Assembly: GCF_004341515.1 (NCBI RefSeq)
Contig: NZ_SLZF01000007.1
Coordinates: forward strand, 62,001 to 126,000
DNA from: Allobosea sp. BK604
GTDB lineage: Bacteria; Pseudomonadota; Alphaproteobacteria; Rhizobiales; Beijerinckiaceae
Direction of reading: 5' to 3'
Length of the DNA: 64,000 nt
In this document: positions 50,680 through 60,019 of the stretch, piece after piece
How the letters are laid out: the number at the start of each line of letters is the position of its first letter
How positions within the stretch are numbered: position 1 is the stretch's first letter
Program-made: the position numbers and the translations under genes
The notes under the pieces: model-generated
What the model was told of the DNA's origin: nothing
Database searches by the model: none
Seen by the model: the letters and a program-made list of their open reading frames with translations, nothing else

Positions 50680-51152
50680 CTCTCGCGTTCCGATGTTTGA
50701 CCGTCTACCAGGCTGGCAAGATCATCGGGCTGATAAACTGTCAATTGCGCTTTCGCCAGCTCGTCCTTGCCGCCATGGCGATACACTGTGCAATCGAATT
50801 GCCCCATGCCGGCCTCGCGATAGACCGACCTCGCAGTAATAGCGAGGCTCTCTCCTTCGCCGAACCAGTCGAGAGCCGCAGAAAAGTTGCGGGTACCCAG
50901 CAGGAAACCTACCCTGACCGGCCTCCGCGCCTGAATTGCCTCGATGCCGACAAAGGCGGCGCAGCTTTGCGCCATCCATTCCATGGCGACATGCGCGGCG
51001 ATGCCCTTGCCATCGATGAAGAACGGGCAGGACGGGCCGATCGTCAGATAAGTCCGGATCTCCTGGCCGTTCCAGCTCTCGATGCCGTCGATCAGGATCA
51101 TCGGCGCGCGATGCGGCAGGACAGAGTCGAGCGGGTAAAGCGTCTGTCTCAT
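50676..51152 (-). CDS. apeP: 3-hydroxyacyl-ACP dehydratase, hotdog fold (ApeP-like)
   Basis: A 158-residue hotdog-fold dehydratase with the conserved [18 protein letters not shown] opening and [17 protein letters not shown] (His on the strand before the hotdog helix, Glu within it). In the E. coli aryl polyene system two dehydratases, ApeP and ApeI, act together. Coupled to ketosynthase upstream and ketoreductase downstream by ATGA overlaps. Confidence 0.85.
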   Translation of the reverse strand: MRQTLYPLDSVLPHRAPMILIDGIESWNGQEIRTYLTIGPSCPFFIDGKGIAAHVAMEWMAQSCAAFVGIEAIQARRPVRVGFLLGTRNFSAALDWFGEGESLAITARSVYREAGMGQFDCTVYRHGGKDELAKAQLTVYQPDDLASLVDGQTSERER

Positions 51153-52348
51153 GACGCCGCTGTCCCTAGGACGAGCGCGACGTTGCTGCCGCCAAAGGCG
51201 AAAGAATTGCTCAGCATCGCGACGGTCTTCTGCGCAGGGAAGCTTTCACCCGGGCCAGTCAGGCGCAATGGGGCGATCCCGCCATCCTGGGCCTCATCCC
51301 AAAGATGAGGTGGCAAAAGACGCCCCGGATTATGATGCTGTGACAGCGTCAGCCACAGGAACGCAGCCTCGCAGGCGCCTGCCGCGCCCAAAGTGTGCCC
51401 GGTCATCGCCTTGGTCGAGCTGCATGGCGTGTCCGCCCCGAAGATCTGATGGACCGCCCGACCTTCCATGACGTCGTTCAGGGGCGTCGCTGTGCCGTGC
51501 AGATTGACATAGGCGATGTCGCCGGCCCCACACCCGGCATCGCGCAGTGCCGCGCGCATCGCGCTTTCCGCTCCTGTTCCTTCCGGCTCGGGGGCGCTGA
51601 TGTGATGGGCGTCCGATGTCTCGCCGATGCCCATGAACACGATCTCGCCCGGCTCCTTCTCCAGCAGGAACACGGCCGCAGCCTCGCCGATCGTGATGCC
51701 GTCGCGATTCCTGCTGAACGGATTGGCAGGTTTGGCGGAGACCGCGCCGAGCGCAGTGAAGCCGCTCGGCGTCATCCGGCACAGGGAATCGGCGCCGCCG
51801 ACAATGGCCGCATCGACCAGGCCGAGGCGGATCAGCCGCCGCGCCGCGCCAAAGACCTTGGCGCTCGACGAGCAGGCCGTCGCGATCGTATAGGCCGGGC
51901 CGGCGAGGCCGAGAAACGCCTTGACGAATTCGCTGAGGCCCCCGGCTTCCTGCTGCGCGTAGTCAAACGCTTGCGGCCATTCTCCCGTCTTCACGCGCTG
52001 CGCGAACGCGGCCTCGCCCTCGGCGATGCCCGAGGTGCTGGTGCCGAGGATGACGCCGATGCGGCTGTTCCCGTAGCGCGCGATCGCACGCTCGAGATGG
52101 GGGCGGATCTGCTCGAGCGCGACCGCCATCATCCGGTTGTTGCGGCAGTCCCATTTTGCGAATTCGGCGGGCAATCCGGGAATCTCTCCCATCGCCTCGC
52201 CGACCAGCACCTTGCGCTTGGGAATGAGGTCGTCGCGGCTCCGAAAGCCGCTCTGGCAGCCCTTGAACAGGTTGCCGGCGGTCTCGGCCTTGCCGTTGCC
52301 GATGGGCGTGATCAAGCCCATGGCGGAAACGCTGAGATAGTCGTTCAC
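51149..52348 (-). CDS. apeO: Beta-ketoacyl-ACP synthase (ApeO-like)
   Basis: A 399-residue ketosynthase with complete triad Cys159 (TACSSSAKV), His284 (NLHGTATPLND) and His318 (MTGHTLGAAG). It opens YLSVSAMGLITPIGNGKAE. In E. coli, ApeO works as a heterodimer with the chain-length factor ApeC; the corresponding short gene is at the other end of this operon. ATGA overlaps on both sides. Confidence 0.88.
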   Translation of the reverse strand: MNDYLSVSAMGLITPIGNGKAETAGNLFKGCQSGFRSRDDLIPKRKVLVGEAMGEIPGLPAEFAKWDCRNNRMMAVALEQIRPHLERAIARYGNSRIGVILGTSTSGIAEGEAAFAQRVKTGEWPQAFDYAQQEAGGLSEFVKAFLGLAGPAYTIATACSSSAKVFGAARRLIRLGLVDAAIVGGADSLCRMTPSGFTALGAVSAKPANPFSRNRDGITIGEAAAVFLLEKEPGEIVFMGIGETSDAHHISAPEPEGTGAESAMRAALRDAGCGAGDIAYVNLHGTATPLNDVMEGRAVHQIFGADTPCSSTKAMTGHTLGAAGACEAAFLWLTLSQHHNPGRLLPPHLWDEAQDGGIAPLRLTGPGESFPAQKTVAMLSNSFAFGGSNVALVLGTAAS

Positions 52349-52941
52349 CGCACCACTTCCGCGGATTGAACCTCGACCTCGTAGCCCCAGGCCAGATTGG
52401 CATAGTGCAGGGAGCCGTTGAGCCGCTTCGGCGATTTCAGCTCATACTCGGCCCGCAGCACGTCCTTGTCATGGCAACGCAGCAGGCGCGAAGCTTTGCC
52501 CAGCTCCAGCGTGCAGCCCGAGCCGCTGAGCGCAGCCTGCAAGGCGGCGGGCTGGCCGTAGAGTACCATCATATCGGCGAAGATCGCATCGGCGCGAACG
52601 CCATAGGGCAGCCAGGGGGCGAGCTCGGACTCGAGCCTGCCGTCGCGCCAGACCAGGGTCACGCCGCGCCGCCCCAGCGAATCGAGCAGGATCAGGCGGG
52701 TTTCATCCTTGCTCATGGCGAGCTGGGCTTCGAGGCTGATCGACTGCTCGCCGAAGCGCATGGTCAGGACCTGCGTGACCTGGCCCTTGAACGCGAACTC
52801 GGCGGGAGAAATCGCGCGGATCGGCAGGCGCGGGCCGATCAGCATGGTCGCTTCGTTCGTCTTCGCTGAATTCAGATCCGATGCGCAGCCGGCCAACGCA
52901 AAGAGCAAGCCGCCTATCAGCCAATCACGCCACAACCGCAT
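52345..52941 (-). CDS. apeN: DUF3261 lipoprotein (ApeN-like)
   Basis: A 198-residue lipoprotein. The signal IGGLLFALAGC ends in a lipobox with the lipidated Cys near residue 18. The mature part FKGQVTQVLTMRFGEQSISL and LLDSLGRRGVTLVWRDGRLE is typical of DUF3261 proteins found in aryl polyene clusters. ATG 52941 has AAGGG upstream; a TTG one codon earlier is possible. Likely an outer-membrane factor in pigment placement. Confidence 0.8.
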   Translation of the reverse strand: MRLWRDWLIGGLLFALAGCASDLNSAKTNEATMLIGPRLPIRAISPAEFAFKGQVTQVLTMRFGEQSISLEAQLAMSKDETRLILLDSLGRRGVTLVWRDGRLESELAPWLPYGVRADAIFADMMVLYGQPAALQAALSGSGCTLELGKASRLLRCHDKDVLRAEYELKSPKRLNGSLHYANLAWGYEVEVQSAEVVR

Positions 52942-53037
52942 CAAATGCCCTTTTCGCCCCGCGGGGCTTATAACACAGGGATTGCAGGCTTCTAGAACGC
53001 ACCCACAGCTTTGCGAGTTCCGCGCTGCGCCGGCTCG

Positions 53038-55338
53038 TCACCGCGCCCTGTGCCGGGCTGAGATGGGGGCGAGCAGGCAGGCGACGGCGACGCCGAGCAG
53101 CACCGTGAGGCCGAAGCTCGCCACGGCGGGCGTGCTGGAAAGCCCGAGAACGCCGAAGGACAGGATCGTCGCCAGCGCCGCGAGCCACACCGCCAGCAAG
53201 GTCACGAGCCGGTCATCCGCTTTGCCCTCGGCGCAGAACACCGAATAGTCCATTGTGAAGGAGAGCAGCAGCACCAGCGCCATGGCGTTGAAGAAGGTGA
53301 AGGAATAGCCGAGCAGAGCCAGCGCGCAGGGGGCGACCAGCAGGGCGGCGAAGGAGGGCACGAGCGCCCGCACGGCACCGCGCCAGCCGTAGCGCCAGGT
53401 GGCGAGCAGCGCGATGACCGCGAGAGAGCACCCTAGCAGAACCAGCGCGCGAAAGCGGTAAAGCCCGAGCAGCGCGCTCAGATCCGCCGTCGGATCGACG
53501 AATTTGACACCCGCGAGATCCGCGACCCCCTGCCTGACGCGCTCGGTGCTGGCGACACCCTGCAAGGTGACGACATGCAGGCCGGGCCCGAGCACGAGCT
53601 CGTTGAGGAAGGGAATGGCGCGGCTGCTTAGCGCCGCCGCGAGCTCGAGTTTTCCGTCCGGCGCCTCGTTGAGGTCGCCAGCCTGCAGGCCGACAGCCTC
53701 CAGCAGCTCAGCTCGAAAAGGTTCGACGAGCTTCTCGCGCTGGAGCAGCCGGTTCTCGTCCTGCCGTGCCGGAGACGGCACATAGGCAGCAGGAAATTGC
53801 GCGGTCGTAATCAGGCCGGATTTCCGCCAGGCATCGAGCATCGGCGCGATCTGCTCCTCGATCTCCAGGGCGCGCTCGTCGTCTGCCGCTTCGATCAGCA
53901 GATATTGATTGGTGAGGTTGAGCCCGGTGACGGCCGTGATGGCGGCTTGATCCGCCGTGAGCGAGTGATCGAGCGGTTGCAGCTTGCGGATGTCGTCATC
54001 GAAATCGATGCGCGCGAAGCCCGCGATGACGATCAGCGCAAGGCATGCGCCAAAGCCGAGGCGAAGCGCCCGCCATCTCCCCTCGGTCCAGAGCCGGGAG
54101 AGCCCCGCTATGAAGCGCAGGGTTTGCGGTGTATGCGCCGGCACCTTTCGCCTGTCGGCCAAAGGCAGCCAGAGCACCGTAGAGACGAAGGCGCCGGCCA
54201 GGCCGACGGCGGAGAAGACGGCGATCTGGCGCAGCCCCGGAAAGGGCGCGATCGCCAGCGCGCCATAACCCATAACGGCGATCAGCAAGGCCATCGAGAT
54301 GCCCGGCAGGATATCGCGCAGACGTCGCTCCGGCGTCTTGTCGCCGGCCATGAAGATCGTCGCCGTGTAATAGAACCCGTAATCGACGGCGACACCGATC
54401 AGGCCGATCCCGAACAGCAGGACGGCGACATGGACCTGGGCGAAGATCAGCAGACAGGCGGCGAGGCCGCAGACCACGCCGGTCGCGATCACCAGGAGAT
54501 TCTGGAACAGCGGCCGCAAGCCGCGAAAGGCGAGAAGAATGAGCAGGATGGTCCCGGCGAGCGAAAGCCCGGCCAGCCAGGCGGATTCGTCGATCGCCTT
54601 GCGCGCGCCGGTCTCCGCGAAAAACACCGCGCCGAGGCGGCGGATGACCGGCGCATCCTGCCCCGCCAGCGCGGCCTCAAAGCGGTTGAAGGTCGAGACG
54701 ATGGTCTTCTGGACTTTCAGGTCGAACGGATCGGCGAGAAGCCTGGCCGATAAGAGAATATGCACGCCGTGTTCGTCCGTGAGCGACAGCATGCCCTCGT
54801 CCAGCGTCAGTTTGGTGGACGGGAAGGGGAGGCTGAGCAGGAAGGAGGGCAGCAGCAGGAACGGGTCGGCCTTCAGCAACCGTGCATCGGCGACCGCGCC
54901 CGGCCCGACGATCTGGGCCATGGCCCGCTCCGCGATGTCCTGGCCCTGGCCCGCCAGCAGAGCCTCCCGGTCGGCCTGCGAGAGCAGGCCGGCGCGATAG
55001 GAAAAGTAGAGCGTGCCGAGCTTCCTGAATTGATCCGTCGTGAAATCCTCGCCGATCGGCCCGACGAGGCCGGTCTCTTCGAGCGCCTTCGCCAGTTCGG
55101 CGGCGCGGGCCCGTGCCTGCGCCCGGTCCTTGTGGCTGACCAGGATGACGAAGCGTTTCGCCAATGACCGGGAAATCAGGTCATTCGCCTTCTGCCGCGC
55201 CGGATCCTGCTGTTCCAGGGGCAGCAGCGCGGTGAGATCGGTGCGCAGCGGATTGCCGCTGCGGAAGCTGAGGACAAGAAAAATGCCCGCGGCGATCACC
55301 GCGAGCAACCAGAGCAGGCTGGCCCGGGAACGCGTCAG
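53038..55338 (-). CDS. apeM: RND/MMPL-family exporter (ApeM-like)
   Basis: A protein of about 766 residues with two repeats, each a long periplasmic loop after one hydrophobic segment, then five more. It shows LFGIGLIGVAVDYGFYYTATIFMAG and FNAMALVLLLSFTMDYSVF, the MMPL-type paired segments with Asp in TM4 and TM10. It probably exports the polyene lipid across the inner membrane. No ATG/GTG fits the start. CTG at 55338 overlaps the preceding TGA (CTGA), has GAGG eight bases upstream and gives the N-terminus TRSRASLLWLLAVI; TTG 55308 is the alternative. Confidence 0.85.
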   Translation of the reverse strand: MTRSRASLLWLLAVIAAGIFLVLSFRSGNPLRTDLTALLPLEQQDPARQKANDLISRSLAKRFVILVSHKDRAQARARAAELAKALEETGLVGPIGEDFTTDQFRKLGTLYFSYRAGLLSQADREALLAGQGQDIAERAMAQIVGPGAVADARLLKADPFLLLPSFLLSLPFPSTKLTLDEGMLSLTDEHGVHILLSARLLADPFDLKVQKTIVSTFNRFEAALAGQDAPVIRRLGAVFFAETGARKAIDESAWLAGLSLAGTILLILLAFRGLRPLFQNLLVIATGVVCGLAACLLIFAQVHVAVLLFGIGLIGVAVDYGFYYTATIFMAGDKTPERRLRDILPGISMALLIAVMGYGALAIAPFPGLRQIAVFSAVGLAGAFVSTVLWLPLADRRKVPAHTPQTLRFIAGLSRLWTEGRWRALRLGFGACLALIVIAGFARIDFDDDIRKLQPLDHSLTADQAAITAVTGLNLTNQYLLIEAADDERALEIEEQIAPMLDAWRKSGLITTAQFPAAYVPSPARQDENRLLQREKLVEPFRAELLEAVGLQAGDLNEAPDGKLELAAALSSRAIPFLNELVLGPGLHVVTLQGVASTERVRQGVADLAGVKFVDPTADLSALLGLYRFRALVLLGCSLAVIALLATWRYGWRGAVRALVPSFAALLVAPCALALLGYSFTFFNAMALVLLLSFTMDYSVFCAEGKADDRLVTLLAVWLAALATILSFGVLGLSSTPAVASFGLTVLLGVAVACLLAPISARHRAR

Positions 55339-56036
55339 CGCTGCGCCCTCGTCAGCAGTTCCTCTTCTTCCGGCGTCGGCGCGCCGCGTTCCAGCTTCTG
55401 GCTGGAGAAGGTCAGCACATCGCGGTCGTCATTGGTCTTCACCACCTCGACCTCGTCGAGAAGCTTCTGGCCGCGCGCATTGATCGCCTTGATCGGCAGA
55501 TTGGGATCATCTGCCCTCAGGCTCTCGAGATGGATGGTCCAGGCATTGCCGCTCTGCCGGCGCGTCAGGGCGAAGGCGCTCTGCATCGCATCCCAGTTCC
55601 CGGTCAGCGCCGCGCCGAACATCGAATAGAGTTTCGACATGATCGGCAGCTTGCTGGCGGCCAGGCGCAAGGTCTCCTTGCCCTTCACATCCTGGACGAG
55701 GCCCGCCTCGGTCATGATCGTCGTCGTTGCGAACGGCTTTTTCGTCGTCCAGATCAGGCCTCGGCCGGCAACCAGCGTGAAGACGCCGGAACTTCTCACC
55801 GGATTGTTCAGCCCATTGAGATAGCGCTTCTGCTCGAACTGGCCGCGCAGCAGCTGGCCGTCCTGCAAGGTCACGCTCTGCGCCTGCAGCGGCATGGCGA
55901 CGAACAGCATCGCGCAGCAGGAGAGCAGCAATGCGCAAGCCGACCGGGCCAGGCCGCGTGCGCTCAGCCGGCGGCAGACGGTGCTCGAAACATGCAAGCG
56001 GGAAGTCCACGAGCCGGTTGAGCTAGTCTTGTCCAT
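55335..56036 (-). CDS. apeL: LolA-like outer-membrane lipid carrier protein (ApeL-like)
   Basis: A 233-residue secreted protein. A signal segment ARSACALLLSCCAMLFVAMP ends near LQAQS. The mature part has LRGQFEQKRYLNGLNNPVRSSGVFTLVAGRGLIW (in pieces), the LolA-type opening in which GQFEQ and the strand pattern form a lipid-binding half-barrel. It would carry the polyene lipid across the periplasm to the outer membrane. It overlaps the thioesterase by 14 bases. Confidence 0.83.
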   Translation of the reverse strand: MDKTSSTGSWTSRLHVSSTVCRRLSARGLARSACALLLSCCAMLFVAMPLQAQSVTLQDGQLLRGQFEQKRYLNGLNNPVRSSGVFTLVAGRGLIWTTKKPFATTTIMTEAGLVQDVKGKETLRLAASKLPIMSKLYSMFGAALTGNWDAMQSAFALTRRQSGNAWTIHLESLRADDPNLPIKAINARGQKLLDEVEVVKTNDDRDVLTFSSQKLERGAPTPEEEELLTRAQR

Positions 56037-56442
56037 GAAGCGCTTCCACTTTTCGGATGAAGTCCGGCGGGCAGTCGAGCCGCAATTCGCCGGTTTTTGC
56101 ATCGACGCAAAGCTGGGTCGTTTGTGCTTTCGTCAGCAGTTCGCCGCTCGGATCAGCGCTGATCCGATAGCCGATCTTGATGCGGTTCTCGTATTCGAGC
56201 AGCGTCGCGCGGATGCAGAGTTTCTGAAACAGGCGCGCAGGCTTGACGTATTTGATCTGCATGTCGACGATCGGCCAGATATAGCCTGAGGCCGCCATCT
56301 GCGGGTAATTATAGTCGAGCCTGTCGAGGAGCGCGCAGCGCGCCAGCTCGAGAAAGCGCGGATAATTGCCGTGCCAGACGATCTGCATCGGGTCGAGATC
56401 GTAGAACTGGACCTCGGCTTTGGCTTCGGCGAACAGAGCCAT
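56023..56442 (-). CDS. apeK: Acyl-CoA/ACP thioesterase, 4HBT hotdog family (ApeK-like)
   Basis: A 139-residue hotdog thioesterase. The active-site segment YDLDPMQIVWHGNYPRFLELAR carries the catalytic Asp of the 4-hydroxybenzoyl-CoA thioesterase class (YbgC/FcbC motif DxDxxxxVxxxxY). It may release the finished chain or edit ACP. Its neighbours on both sides overlap or nearly touch. Confidence 0.88.
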   Translation of the reverse strand: MALFAEAKAEVQFYDLDPMQIVWHGNYPRFLELARCALLDRLDYNYPQMAASGYIWPIVDMQIKYVKPARLFQKLCIRATLLEYENRIKIGYRISADPSGELLTKAQTTQLCVDAKTGELRLDCPPDFIRKVEALHGQD

Positions 56443-56443
56443 G

Positions 56444-56824
56444 TTACCGCTCCTTCGCTGGCTTCAGCCGGATGGAGCCGGAGGACAGCATCTCGCCCTG
56501 GTCGGCATAGTCGAAGCGGAGGAATTCGCTCTTGATATGCAGCGTCAGGATGACGGGCCTGCCGGGCAGGAAAATCCGTCGATACTTCACCTGGAAATGC
56601 GTCCCGGCCTCGATATCGAGGTGCAAATAGCGTGCGGCCAATCGAATGGCCCAGTCGATCTGCACGACGCCGGGCACGATCGGCGTTTCCGGGAAATGGC
56701 CTTCGAGATAAGCGAGATCATGCGGGACGGTCAGGTCGATTTGCACGCCGTCCTGGATCGGACGCGTGGCCGAGATCTCGGGCTCGATTGCGCCAGACAG
56801 CTGCATCGGATCGGCTTTAGTCAT
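56444..56824 (-). CDS. apeI: 3-hydroxyacyl-ACP dehydratase, FabZ-like (ApeI-like)
   Basis: A 126-residue hotdog protein with the FabA/FabZ active-site loop EGHFPETPIVPGVVQIDWA (His followed by PxxPG). It lacks no core element, but the C-terminal residues end soon after the last strand (SSGSIRLKPAKER). Together with the ApeP-like enzyme it dehydrates 3-hydroxyacyl-ACP. It overlaps the end of the AMP-ligase gene. ATG 56824 chosen; longer starts reach only into the ligase. Confidence 0.85.
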   Translation of the reverse strand: MTKADPMQLSGAIEPEISATRPIQDGVQIDLTVPHDLAYLEGHFPETPIVPGVVQIDWAIRLAARYLHLDIEAGTHFQVKYRRIFLPGRPVILTLHIKSEFLRFDYADQGEMLSSGSIRLKPAKER

Positions 56825-58166
56825 CGAACAAGGTTTCAACGTCGCGCTGGCTGATTTTGCCCAGGGCGCCGCGTGGCAATTGCTCAACGAAACACCAATG
56901 CCGGGGCAGGCTGGCCGCTTCAAGATGAATTGCCAGAGCGGCGCGTATCCGGCGGTTAAACCGGAAAGCGCCATGATTGGCAAGGAACTCGGCCCCTACG
57001 GCGCTCGGCACGACACAGGCGGCAAGCCGGGCCGGGCGGCCGCGCAGGATGACGAAGGCTTCCTCGACATCGTCGAGGGCATGCAGCTGCGCCTCGACCT
57101 CATCGAGGCTCACGCGCGCACCCTCGATCTTGGCGATGCGGTCGCGCCGCCCCAGCAGGTCGAAACCGCCGCCCTCGCGCATGCGGATCTCGTCGGCAAG
57201 CTCTGCCGCCCCGCCGGGAAGATGTGGCGCCTTGGCCGTGGCTTGGCCGGATGAGCCCTGCACGAACTGCACCGAGGGCAGCGTAAGCCAGGGCTGCCCG
57301 GAGCGGTCGTGTCGTCGACAGGCGAGCGCCCCGGTTTCAGTCGAGCCGTAGATTTCCGTCACCGGGCAGCCGAAGAGATCTTGCGCCTGCTTCGCCGCGC
57401 CATCATCCAGAGGCGCGCCCGCGCTGAGGACGCAGGCGGGGCGCTTCGTCGGTGGCAAGGGAGCGAAGCCGTCCAGACGATGCAAATGAGCCGGACTGGT
57501 GACGAAAACAGCGCCCTCTTCGAGCTCTGCCAATGCATTCTCGAGAAAGTCCGGCGTTTCATCCGAGAAGGGAATGCCAGTAAGGAGCGGCCAGATCAGG
57601 CGAAAAGCCAGGCCATAGGCATGGTGATGCGGCACCGTTCCGCAAACCGATCGGAAATGCTGCTGCGTGCAGAATAGCTCGGAGATGGCGTCCGCCTCAG
57701 CGACGAGATGCCGGAGCTGCTTGTCGATTCTCTTGGGGGCGCCGGTCGAGCCCGAGGTGAAGAAGCTGAGCGGAGAGGCCATGTCCATCTCGGGCCATGC
57801 TACATCCGGGACATCACGGCCAGGCACGATAAGCTGCTGCAGGCCGGCGAAAAGCCTGTCCCGATCGCTGACGATGAGCCCGGCATGGTCACCGAGCCGC
57901 GCCAGGCCCGCCGGACGATCATTGGCAGCGATGATGACGCGCTTGCGACAGGCGATCAGCGCGAAAAGCCCGATGGCAAACCAGTAGAGGCTGGTCGTGT
58001 ACAGGATCGCCGCCTCACCCGGCAGCTGCCGCAGCAGCCCGATATTATGGTCGAGATCGCCGATGAATTGCCGCCGTGTGAGAAGCTCGCCGGCGCGCAG
58101 CGCGACGGGCCGGCCCATGTCGTCGCGCCAGCTGGCAGGAATGGAAAGGAGGCTGCCTGCACTCAT
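56817..58166 (-). CDS. apeH: AMP-dependent acyl/aryl-ACP ligase (ApeH-like)
   Basis: A 449-residue adenylating enzyme. The P-loop is FFTSGSTGAPKRIDK, then EIYGSTETGALACRR and the C-terminal catalytic Lys in LPRGALGKISQRD. It is shorter than typical acyl-CoA ligases, as expected for ApeH, which loads the aromatic starter acid onto ACP. The start ATG 58166 overlaps the TGA of the membrane protein (ATGA); an in-frame ATG at 58199 would overlap more and is less likely. Confidence 0.87.
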   Translation of the reverse strand: MSAGSLLSIPASWRDDMGRPVALRAGELLTRRQFIGDLDHNIGLLRQLPGEAAILYTTSLYWFAIGLFALIACRKRVIIAANDRPAGLARLGDHAGLIVSDRDRLFAGLQQLIVPGRDVPDVAWPEMDMASPLSFFTSGSTGAPKRIDKQLRHLVAEADAISELFCTQQHFRSVCGTVPHHHAYGLAFRLIWPLLTGIPFSDETPDFLENALAELEEGAVFVTSPAHLHRLDGFAPLPPTKRPACVLSAGAPLDDGAAKQAQDLFGCPVTEIYGSTETGALACRRHDRSGQPWLTLPSVQFVQGSSGQATAKAPHLPGGAAELADEIRMREGGGFDLLGRRDRIAKIEGARVSLDEVEAQLHALDDVEEAFVILRGRPARLAACVVPSAVGAEFLANHGAFRFNRRIRAALAIHLEAASLPRHWCFVEQLPRGALGKISQRDVETLFDD

Positions 58167-58720
58167 GTCGGCATATGTCTGATACGACGAAACAGCCATT
58201 CGCCGCCGAACAGGCCGCCGCTGACGAGATAATTGAGCAGGCTGGTCCAGAGCAGCCACAGCTCCATTTTGTGGCTGAAGGCCAGCGCGGCGGCGATCAC
58301 GCCATTCGCAATGAGCCAGACGGTCCAGAGCAGGGTCACATTGGCGCAATAGGCCTTGGCTGCGTCCGGCAAGTCCGGATTCCGCGCACGGGCGAAGCGC
58401 TCGATCAGGCTCGGCGGATACCGGAGCGACAGGCCGAAGACCGAGGCGAAGGCGAAGCTGATCAGGCTCGGATAGGCCAGCGAGGCCAGCGACTGATCGA
58501 CAAGGCTCAGGGCGAGCAGCGCCCCGCCGACGATCAGCACGGTCGGATGGCTCAGATGGAGCGGCCCGGCGGGCGCGAGCACGTAACGGAGCGCGATCAG
58601 CAGCAGGGCCGCCAGAATGAAGGTCGTGGGAGGAAGGCTGCCATGGCCCCAATAGACCAGGACGGGATAGGCCAGGCCCAGCACGATCAGAAACGCGCGC
58701 ATCGCGGGCCCAGCGAACAT
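58163..58720 (-). CDS. apeG: Membrane protein of the aryl polyene cluster (ApeG-like)
   Basis: A 185-residue integral membrane protein with about five hydrophobic segments (AFLIVLGLAYPVLVYWG, FILAALLLIALRYVLAP, VLIVGGALLALSLVDQ, and two near the C-terminus). SLRYPPSLIERFARARNPDLP and YCANVTLLWTVWLIANGVIAA are typical of the COG4648-type proteins in these clusters. Function unknown. Located between the ACPs and the ligase as in the known order. An alternative start is ATG 58702. Confidence 0.78.
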   Translation of the reverse strand: MFAGPAMRAFLIVLGLAYPVLVYWGHGSLPPTTFILAALLLIALRYVLAPAGPLHLSHPTVLIVGGALLALSLVDQSLASLAYPSLISFAFASVFGLSLRYPPSLIERFARARNPDLPDAAKAYCANVTLLWTVWLIANGVIAAALAFSHKMELWLLWTSLLNYLVSGGLFGGEWLFRRIRHMPT

Positions 58721-58733
58721 GTCCGCTGCTGCT

Positions 58734-58985
58734 TTACGCCTGCGCCTTCATCATCGCATCGACCCGGTCGACCACATCGGTGACGGTCAGGGCCGATTTG
58801 AAGTCTTCCGGCGAGAATTTCTGGCTGGTCAGGTCCTGCAGCTTCACGATCAGGTCGACCGCATCGATGGAATCGAGATCGAGGTCTTCATAGAGCCGCG
58901 CATCCGGCGTCACCTTCTCGGCCGGGACTTCGAAAATCTCGATCAGATAGGACTTGATCTGGTGGAGGAGCTCGTCACGCGACAT
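58734..58985 (-). CDS. apeF: Acyl carrier protein (ApeF-like)
   Basis: An 83-residue ACP with the phosphopantetheine attachment Ser39 in DLDLDSIDAVDLIVKL. It overlaps the other ACP gene by 11 bases. One of the two carriers on which the polyene is extended; modified by the phosphopantetheinyl transferase at 60800. Confidence 0.92.
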   Translation of the reverse strand: MSRDELLHQIKSYLIEIFEVPAEKVTPDARLYEDLDLDSIDAVDLIVKLQDLTSQKFSPEDFKSALTVTDVVDRVDAMMKAQA

Positions 58986-59253
58986 GGTGCTCGATATCCT
59001 TCTGCTGCGAGCGCACGAACTCGGCCAGCGTGCTGACGGTTCTGAAATGAAGCTTGAGATCGTCAGTCACGGTTTCGATGGTCAGCCCGAATGTCTTGCG
59101 CAACGCGACGCCGAGTTCGAGCGCATCGATAGAGTCCAGACCGAGCCCTTCGACGAAGAGCGGCTCGTCGCTGGCGATATCGTCCGGCGTGAGATCTTCG
59201 AGTTTGAGGCTGTCGATGATCAGCCTTTTGATCCGTAGTTCCAGCTCATCCAT
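58975..59253 (-). CDS. apeE: Acyl carrier protein (ApeE-like)
   Basis: A 92-residue ACP with attachment Ser41 in EGLGLDSIDALELGVAL. ASDEPLFVEG is the typical acidic lead-in. It differs clearly from the second ACP, so the two probably have separate partners. Overlaps the acyltransferase stop by eight bases. Confidence 0.92.
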   Translation of the reverse strand: MDELELRIKRLIIDSLKLEDLTPDDIASDEPLFVEGLGLDSIDALELGVALRKTFGLTIETVTDDLKLHFRTVSTLAEFVRSQQKDIEHHVA

Positions 59254-60019
59254 TCGCTAGTCTGTCCTCGTAATAGGCCGCCACCGTCCTCACCAGTTTG
59301 CGGGCGGCCAGAGGTCGCGCATGGTCGTTCAGCAGGTGCGCCACCGATATCACCTGGCCCACATCGACGCAAAACACCGGGCGGCGCGCCGGAATCTCAT
59401 ACCATTTCTGTCCCTTCAACAGCGTCGGCGGCGTGCAGGTGATGGTGACCAGCTGGATGTCGAGGCCGAGCAGGAGCGCGATATTGGCAAAGCCGCGCTG
59501 CAGCTGGATCGGCGCGCCGGGCGTGCTGCGCGTGCCTTCCGGGAAGACGATCAGGCAGGCATCCAGCTCGATCGCCTGGCGACAGGCGGCGAGCAATTGC
59601 TCGGAAGGCAGGGCATTGCTGATATAGCCGGCGCCCCGCACCAGCCGGCCGAGATAGGGGCTTTCCCAGAGCTCCTGCTTGACGATGCACTGGGCGCGCG
59701 GGATCAGCGACATCAGCAGCACCACGTCGAGCAGGGACGGGTGATTGGCGATCACCAGCTTGCCCGGCGCATCGCGCAGTTTCTCCAGGCCCCGGAACTC
59801 GAAGAAAGCCAGCCGCATGAAGCGCATCAGGCCGATATAGAACCTGAACAGCAGATGGATGATGTACTGCTTGCGCGCCCAGCGCCGCTCTGTGTTCCGG
59901 GTCGTCAGGCTGACGATCGGGAAGGCGATGGTCGCGATGACAGCGCCGCCGCCGAACAGGATGGCGAAGAAGAAGCCCGTGCCGAGGGTGCGGTAGATGC
60001 GGGCAAGCCAGTCAAGCAT
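59246..60019 (-). CDS. apeD: PlsC-type acyltransferase (ApeD-like)
   Basis: A 257-residue lysophospholipid acyltransferase-type protein. The catalytic NHPSLLD (HxxxxD) and acceptor-binding FPEGTRSTPG are present, after an N-terminal membrane segment (GTGFFFAILFGGGAVIATIAF). It probably transfers the polyene chain to a lipid. Start ATG 60019 overlaps the upstream stop by eight bases. Confidence 0.87.
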   Translation of the reverse strand: MLDWLARIYRTLGTGFFFAILFGGGAVIATIAFPIVSLTTRNTERRWARKQYIIHLLFRFYIGLMRFMRLAFFEFRGLEKLRDAPGKLVIANHPSLLDVVLLMSLIPRAQCIVKQELWESPYLGRLVRGAGYISNALPSEQLLAACRQAIELDACLIVFPEGTRSTPGAPIQLQRGFANIALLLGLDIQLVTITCTPPTLLKGQKWYEIPARRPVFCVDVGQVISVAHLLNDHARPLAARKLVRTVAAYYEDRLANG

